Of a stretch of DNA of 11,446 nucleotides, positions 7,311 through 11,446 are shown piece after piece. Position numbers and translations under genes: made by a program. The notes under the pieces are model-generated. The model had not been told where the DNA came from. It ran no database searches and saw nothing but the letters and a program-made list of their open reading frames with translations. Position 1 is the stretch's first letter. Every line of letters begins with the position of its first letter. The stretch spans positions 1-11,446 of the forward strand of contig DEPC01000060.1 in assembly GCA_002358555.1 (NCBI GenBank), written 5' to 3'. Origin of the DNA: Hungatella sp. UBA3402 (GTDB taxonomy: Bacteria > Bacillota > Clostridia > Lachnospirales > Lachnospiraceae).

Positions 7311-7441
7311 TTAATTGAAAAGTTAAATACAACATCCGATGTTGCATTTACAATCATATCTGCCCTGTCTTCAGATTGGAGGATAACATGAGCAAAAAAC
7401 ATCTTACTTTCGATGACAGATTGGCAATCCAGGCAGGACTT
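7311..7441 (+). mobile_element. IS30-family 5' remnant (left end and first 18 transposase codons)
   Basis: ATG at 7388, behind a GGAGG (7378-7382), begins MSKKHLTFDDRLAIQAGL, which matches my recollection of the N-terminus of IS30-type transposases just before their DNA-binding helices. The reading then switches without a stop into MATE transporter sequence. Upstream, TTAATTGAAAAGTTAAA (7311-7327) and an 11-bp inverted repeat at 7325-7349 (AAATACAACAT, CCG, ATGTTGCATTT) fit the left end of such an element. No DDE domain or right end follows in the window. The left boundary is approximate. Confidence 0.55.
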
Positions 7442-8287
7442 CAACTTCGCATTATTTTTATTGGATTTCCCTTTTTGGCAAGTTATAATATATATACTGC
7501 CATATTGCGAGGAATCGGCGACAGCCGTATTCTGTTTTTTCCATACTGCTTTCATCCATGGTAAATGTTCTTTTAGATATTTTTTTGTTGCATATTTACA
7601 CACCGGGGTACAGGGAGCTGCCATGACAACCATACTGTCACAGATTGTTATGACTATATTTATTATGATATATGGGACGAGAAAATATAAGTGGCTGCGG
7701 TTTCGTTTCAGCAGAAAAATATTTAGTTTCAGAGCAATAAAAGAAGAGGGCAGCTTTGAATTTCCGCCTATGCTCCAATCCTGTATCAGTTCTTTAGGAG
7801 GGCTGATCTTATAGGATTTTATGAATAAGTTTGGTACGTAAACAGTAACTGCAATTACTACCGCATATCGCATAGATACGCTGATTATGTTGCCGATTGT
7901 AAATCTGGGTTCTGGTATCTGTAACCGTATCGTTATTCCTTACGGCAATTGTAATTCCGACAGGCGGGAAAATCATTGCCCCTTTTTGGCGCAGGGGCGG
8001 ATGGGGTAAAAATAGGAAGCGCCTTTTTTCAGCATATTTCCTGTTTCTATCCTGTCTACGGATTGGTAACTGCATTCCGCAGTTATCTTGAGGGAAAAGA
8101 TGATTTGCTGTATTCCAGCATGGCAGGGATAACGGCATTGACAGCCAGGAAAATCGCATCCTATGCCATGGTATCATTTTGGGGTAATATGGTGATTGCC
8201 TATACAGAAATGTTTTCCTGGGTATACCTGCTTATTATATATCTGCTGCGGTCTGCGCAGAAAAGTCAGGCGGGACTTTCAAAGTGA
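7442..8287 (+). pseudogene. Truncated, multiply broken MATE-family efflux transporter gene
   Basis: Fragments of a multidrug/toxin extrusion (MATE) transporter appear in order but in three frames. They are LRIIFIGFPFLASYNIYTAI with RGIGDSR (7442-7527), SSMVNVLLDIF (7552-7584), VAYLHTGVQGAAMTTILSQ to SCISSLGGLIL (7585-7811), DFMNKFGT and VTAITTAYRIDTLIMLPIVN up to GSGI (7815-7922), and LFGAGADGVKIG to the C-terminus (7980-8287). Shifts fall between 7527 and 7552 and at a run of seven T's (about 7580-7586). TAG (7812-7814) and TAA (7839-7841) stand where Gln codons CAG and CAA would fit. After GSGI a stretch normally present is missing, and another frame change follows. The N-terminal part is absent, replaced by the IS30 remnant. 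An intact relative would export cationic drugs using Na+ or H+. This copy cannot be functional. Confidence 0.85.
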
Positions 8288-8342
8288 AAATTGAAACAAA
8301 CAAAGCAAGTATTGGAATGGGATTGCAACCGGGAGGGACGTT

Positions 8343-9122
8343 ATGATTGATAGTAAATTAAACGATATATTGAATTCTCATGATTGTGATGATCTGGCGT
8401 ATGTTATCAGCGACTATATCAAGCGGAATCTGAGCAGGATTCCTGTCCTGCCCATCAGCGAAGTGGCGGGGGCCTGCTTTGTGTCAAAAGGTCAGATATC
8501 CAAATTTGTAAAGAGGCTAGGGTATGAAAGCTATTCCGATTTTAAGGATTCCTGTATGGAATATTTGGAGGCGCAGGAACAGAAAAAACCTGTTTTTGAT
8601 GCAATCCTTGATTTGAAGAAGAATGTTAAGGGATTTACAGAGCAGTATACCCAATTATTGCAGCACATAGAAAGGACCATAGATTATAGGGCTTTAAGAA
8701 AGCTCATAAAAGACATGAAGGGACATAGGGAGATTCACCTTTTTGCCCAGGGGGAGGCCCGGTCGATTTGCCAGATTTTACAGATAGAGCTGGGTAATCT
8801 GGCGATTCCCATAGGCATCAACAATACGGATTTCTCCAGACCTTTCTGCTATACCAGCGATATCATGATATTGATCATCAGCATTAACGGACGCAGTTTT
8901 TCATTCAATAAAAATGTGATGAAAAAGATTTTTGATATGCCAAACGATATATGGGTCATTACCTGCAGTCCCAGTGTTCCGGTCTCCAAAAACAAGTTAA
9001 TCGTTCCCACCACAAATGGCAGGTTTAATGAGTTTGCCATGCGGTTTGTAGTTGACATTATTATTGCCCAGTTGAGGAAATCGCGGTGTGAAAAGGGCGG
9101 GGCAGGGAAGAAAATCATCTGA
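8343..9122 (+). CDS. MurR/RpiR-family transcriptional regulator (HTH plus SIS domain)
   Basis: The product has 259 residues; the ATG is preceded by GGGAGG six bases upstream. Residues 1 to about 77 form the N-terminal HTH_6 domain, with the recognition part in ISEVAGACFVSKGQISKFVKRLGYESYSDFK (about 38-68). Residues about 115-245 form a SIS sugar-phosphate-binding domain, seen in HLFAQGEARSICQIL and DIMILIISINGRSFS. Proteins of this family sense a phosphorylated sugar in the cytoplasm and repress or activate a neighbouring catabolic gene. Here the next gene, 85 bases downstream, encodes a GH1 6-phospho-beta-glucosidase, so the phosphorylated disaccharide or its product is a plausible effector. 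A palindrome stands just after its stop codon. It lies 55 bases after the MATE pseudogene, and its codons are richer in G and C than those of the left genes. Confidence 0.88.
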   Translation: MIDSKLNDILNSHDCDDLAYVISDYIKRNLSRIPVLPISEVAGACFVSKGQISKFVKRLGYESYSDFKDSCMEYLEAQEQKKPVFDAILDLKKNVKGFTEQYTQLLQHIERTIDYRALRKLIKDMKGHREIHLFAQGEARSICQILQIELGNLAIPIGINNTDFSRPFCYTSDIMILIISINGRSFSFNKNVMKKIFDMPNDIWVITCSPSVPVSKNKLIVPTTNGRFNEFAMRFVVDIIIAQLRKSRCEKGGAGKKII

Positions 9123-9124
9123 AG

Positions 9125-9148
9125 AGTTTCCAAAATGGAAACTTTTTA
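9125..9148. promoter_or_regulatory. Perfect palindrome, candidate RpiR operator or short terminator
   Basis: AGTTTCC-AAAAT-GGAAACT (9125-9143) is a perfect 7-5-7 inverted repeat two bases after the regulator's stop codon, followed by TTTT. Its position just upstream of the -35 zone of the 9167-9175 promoter fits a binding site for the adjacent regulator. The T-run means it could also weaken read-through from the regulator gene. Confidence 0.45.
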
Positions 9149-9166
9149 CCCTCATTGACTTTGGGC

Positions 9167-9175
9167 TGCTATAAT
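9167..9175 (+). promoter_or_regulatory. Extended -10 promoter before the GH1 gene
   Basis: TGCTATAAT (9167-9175) is a full extended -10 element: TG, one base, then a consensus TATAAT. It lies 32 bases before the GH1 start codon. No good -35 hexamer stands 16-18 bases upstream, which suits an activator-dependent or extended -10 promoter. The GGGAGG ribosome site (9195-9200) follows. Confidence 0.55.
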
Positions 9176-9207
9176 CAATTCACGATAACAAAAAGGGAGG
9201 TTTACCT

Positions 9208-10641
9208 ATGAGTTTGCCAGAGAATTTTTTATGGGGAGGCGCCACGGCGGCCAATCAGTGTGAAGGGGGATATGCGGAAGGCGGAAGGGGGATTGCCAAT
9301 ATTGACCTGCTTCCGGCGGGAAAGGACCGGTTTGGGGTGGCGTCCGGAAGGATAAAAAGTTTCCGATGCGATGACGGGCATTTTTATCCTGCCCATGATG
9401 CTATTGACTTTTATCACCACTACAAGGAAGATATTGCCTTGTTTGCCGAGATGGGATTTAAGGTATACCGCATGTCGATCAGCTGGACGCGGATTTTTCC
9501 AAAGGGGGATGAGGAGAAGCCAAATGAGGCAGGGCTTTCTTTTTATGAAGAAGTTTTTCTGGAATGCCGCAGATACGGCATCCAGCCACTGGTGACCATT
9601 TCCCATTTTGATTGCCCCATGGAGCTGGTAAAAAAATATGGGGGATGGAAGAGCCGGGACATGATTTCTTTTTATGAAAAGCTGGCGGTAACCCTGTTTA
9701 CGCGATTTAAGGAACTGGTCACTTACTGGATTACGTTTAATGAGATCAATATGATATACCATCTGCCGTTTAGCGCCGCAGGCATATGCTTTGATGAGGG
9801 GGAAAATGAGAAGCAGGTAATTGCGGACGCTGCCCACTATGAACTGGTGGCAAGTGCGCTGGCTGTAAAGATCGGACATGAGATTAATCCCGAAAATAAG
9901 ATTGGATGTATGCTGGCAGCAGGGCCTTACTATCCCGAAAGCTGCAGGCCGGAGGATTACTGGAAGGCAGTGTGTGATGACAGAGACGGCTATTCTTTGA
10001 TTGATGTGCAGGCGAGGGGAAAGTATCCTGCTTACCTGATAAAGAGGTATGATCGAGACGGAATACAGATTCCCTATATGCAGGGAGACAGGGAACTGCT
10101 TGAGGAACATATCGTAGATTTTGTCAGCTTTTCTTATTACAATTCCCGTGTCAGCAGTGCAGATGCCAGAGGGAAGGATATAACAGAAGGAAATGTGTTC
10201 CCTACACTGATAAATCTATATTTAAAGACCAGCGATTGGGGGTGGCCTATTGACCCTCTCGGGCTTAGGATCACGCTGAATGTGCTTTATGACCGTTATC
10301 AGAAGCCGCTGTTCATTGTGGAGAACGGGTTCGGGGCAGAGGATATCCCGGATGAGAATGGGGTCATTGAGGATGATTATCGGATTGATTATCTGAGAAG
10401 CCATATAAAGGAGATGATAAAGGCGGTAGAAGAGGATGGTGTTGAACTTTGGGGATACACCACATGGGGATGTATTGATCTGGTTTCTAACGGAACCGGA
10501 GAGATGAAAAAGCGGTATGGCTTTATTTATGTGGACAGGGACAATGAAGGTAAGGGGAGCTTTAAAAGGCTTAAGAAGAAGTCGTTTTATTGGTATAAGC
10601 AGGTGATTGCTTCCAATGGAAGGGAACTGGATTCCATATAG
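9208..10641 (+). CDS. GH1 6-phospho-beta-glucosidase
   Basis: The 477-residue product is full length for glycoside hydrolase family 1 and begins with LPENFLWGGATAANQCEGG, the usual start of the barrel. The acid/base Glu179 stands in TFNEIN and the nucleophile Glu372 in FIVENGFG; SHFDCPMEL and SWTRIFP are further family segments. The C-terminal SNGTGEMKKRYGFIYVD places Ser427, Lys435 and Tyr437 where phospho-sugar-specific members such as LacG hold the 6-phosphate. It should hydrolyse 6-phospho-beta-glucosides (cellobiose-6-phosphate, arbutin- or salicin-phosphate) in the cytoplasm; no signal peptide is present. GGGAGG lies seven bases before the ATG. Regulation probably comes from the RpiR gene just upstream. 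A PTS permease, which normally supplies the phosphorylated substrate, is not in the window. The YczE-like gene follows after 16 bases. Confidence 0.93.
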   Translation: MSLPENFLWGGATAANQCEGGYAEGGRGIANIDLLPAGKDRFGVASGRIKSFRCDDGHFYPAHDAIDFYHHYKEDIALFAEMGFKVYRMSISWTRIFPKGDEEKPNEAGLSFYEEVFLECRRYGIQPLVTISHFDCPMELVKKYGGWKSRDMISFYEKLAVTLFTRFKELVTYWITFNEINMIYHLPFSAAGICFDEGENEKQVIADAAHYELVASALAVKIGHEINPENKIGCMLAAGPYYPESCRPEDYWKAVCDDRDGYSLIDVQARGKYPAYLIKRYDRDGIQIPYMQGDRELLEEHIVDFVSFSYYNSRVSSADARGKDITEGNVFPTLINLYLKTSDWGWPIDPLGLRITLNVLYDRYQKPLFIVENGFGAEDIPDENGVIEDDYRIDYLRSHIKEMIKAVEEDGVELWGYTTWGCIDLVSNGTGEMKKRYGFIYVDRDNEGKGSFKRLKKKSFYWYKQVIASNGRELDSI

Positions 10642-10657
10642 AAAGGAACTTGGGGCT

Positions 10658-11266
10658 GTGGACAAGAAACGATATTGTAAAAAGCTTGTATTCTGCTTTG
10701 TTGGTTCGGTGCTTATGGGAATTGGAAATGGAATAGCAATTAACTGCGGTCTTGGCGCGGATCCGATTACCGTGTTTTATGGGGGCGTCGTACACACAAT
10801 GAAAATAAGCGCCAGATGGGCAAGTAATTTAACGGCGCTTCTCATGATAGCGATAACCGTATTTCTGGATTATCATGAATTAGGGGTGGGAACCGTGCTT
10901 TCTCTGTTTGTGGTGGGAGGTTTTATGGATGTGACCATAGGGCTGCTAAAGGGTTTTTCATGGGCTTTTCCATATAATTATATACTGATGCTGGTCGCCT
11001 TTACTATTTTGGCGGCCGGAGCAGGCGCAATTATATATGTCGGGGTTGGGAAGGTAGCCTATGATGCTTTGCTCATTGCCATCACTAAAAAGTCGGGGCA
11101 TCCATATCATCACGTTCGCTGGGCCGTGGATTTTTTCCTTTTGGCAACTGGTATACTTATGGGCGGAACGCTTACGGTGGGCACGGTTGTAGCGTTTCTT
11201 ATACTAGGAAAAATGATAACATTTTTCTGGCGGGCTTATGAAAAGTGCAGATGGATAACCTTGTAG
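10658..11266 (+). CDS. YczE/YitT-like integral membrane protein
   Basis: The product has 202 residues and about five or six hydrophobic segments, with no large soluble part. The start is taken as GTG at 10658 (MDKKRYCKKLVFCF), which follows AAAGGA (10642-10647) by ten bases; the frame opens earlier, inside the GH1 gene, but without a ribosome site. The N-terminal segment GIGNGIAINCGLGADPITVF and the later GTVLSLFVVGGFMDVTIGLL are typical of YczE/YyaS/YitT-like proteins, which occur widely in Firmicutes and have no defined biochemical role. It lies 16 bases after the GH1 gene on the same strand, so it is probably translated from the same transcript. Whether it helps bring in the glucoside is open, because this family is not an established sugar transporter. 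A weak terminator follows. Confidence 0.8.
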   Translation: MDKKRYCKKLVFCFVGSVLMGIGNGIAINCGLGADPITVFYGGVVHTMKISARWASNLTALLMIAITVFLDYHELGVGTVLSLFVVGGFMDVTIGLLKGFSWAFPYNYILMLVAFTILAAGAGAIIYVGVGKVAYDALLIAITKKSGHPYHHVRWAVDFFLLATGILMGGTLTVGTVVAFLILGKMITFFWRAYEKCRWITL

Positions 11267-11285
11267 GAAAATACATAGTCCCTGT

Positions 11286-11306
11286 CCGGAGCTTTCCCGG
11301 TTTTTT
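11286..11306 (+). terminator. Possible terminator after the YczE-like gene
   Basis: CCGG (11286-11289) and CCGG (11297-11300) can pair around AGCTTTC and are followed by six T's. The stem is short, but the T-run and its position 20 bases after the stop codon fit a terminator for the three-gene cluster. Confidence 0.4.
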
Positions 11307-11446
11307 CTCAGAAAGATTTCTGATGCCCGAAATAATCTCTCACAAAATCACACTGCGGATTTGGAAAGGTATCTGTCTGTATTCCAGGAAATCTTGGACT
11401 TGCTCTTGGGACTACTTTGATTATGCTGCTTTTGAATCATTTAAGT

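Noticed and set aside
7265..7873. 202-codon minus-strand frame across the IS30 and MATE remnants.
   Set aside because: The plus strand carries clear MATE and IS30 readings there; the minus frame has no recognisable motif and is a chance open frame in decayed DNA.
9154..9175. TTGACT followed by TATAAT as a standard promoter.
   Set aside because: The spacing is only nine bases, too short for a -35/-10 pair; the extended -10 reading was kept instead.
9229..10110. Long 293-codon minus-strand frame opposite the GH1 gene.
   Set aside because: It is the antisense shadow of a well-supported GH1 coding region and has no family features.
11309..11322. Small inverted repeat CAGAAA-GA-TTTCTG after the last gene.
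   Set aside because: The two-base loop and lack of a T-run make it unlikely to be a terminator, and it has no clear promoter context.
11307..11446. Hydrophobic open frame reaching the right edge (VSVCIPGNLGLALGTTLIML), possibly another membrane-protein fragment.
   Set aside because: It has a TAA just upstream, no start or ribosome site, and too little length to assign to a family; recorded as unassigned.

Overview
The window looks like chromosomal DNA of a low-GC anaerobic Firmicute, most likely a Clostridia/Lachnospiraceae-type gut bacterium. That placement rests on gene style (strong AGGAGG-type ribosome sites, an iron-sulfur aldo/keto reductase, DUF3737, an RpiR regulator with a GH1 enzyme) and is inference. 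No RNA gene, CRISPR array, intact mobile element or phage gene was found.

Left part (1-6428), AT-rich and apparently intact. It opens inside an NhaC-family antiporter, followed by an omega-amidase-type nitrilase in the same direction and a terminator. A clear promoter then drives a DUF3737 beta-helix protein and an aldo/keto reductase with two Cys clusters. A convergent terminator separates these from a minus-strand DUF3592-like membrane protein. That gene diverges from a zinc alcohol/polyol dehydrogenase, and the shared intergenic region holds overlapping promoter-like sites and overlapping palindromes.

Middle part (about 6429-8287), a scar zone with no intact gene. It contains a 67-bp near-perfect palindrome flanked by an exact 7-bp direct repeat, a terminator, two small overlapping decayed genes on the minus strand, and the 5' end of an IS30-type element. 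The IS30 remnant is joined directly to the damaged C-terminal part of a MATE efflux gene.

Right part (8343-11266), visibly richer in G and C and in a different codon style. It is a compact three-gene cluster: a MurR/RpiR-family regulator, a GH1 6-phospho-beta-glucosidase and a YczE/YitT-like membrane protein. A palindrome and an extended -10 promoter lie between regulator and enzyme. No PTS permease is visible. The last ~140 bases hold nothing assignable.

The left genes suggest handling of organic acids, amides and carbonyl or alcohol compounds; the right cluster suggests sugar-responsive cleavage of a phosphorylated beta-glucoside. I found no convincing wholly new system. The most novel material is in the scar zone (palindromic insertion, decayed small Cys-containing genes) and in the regulatory palindromes.
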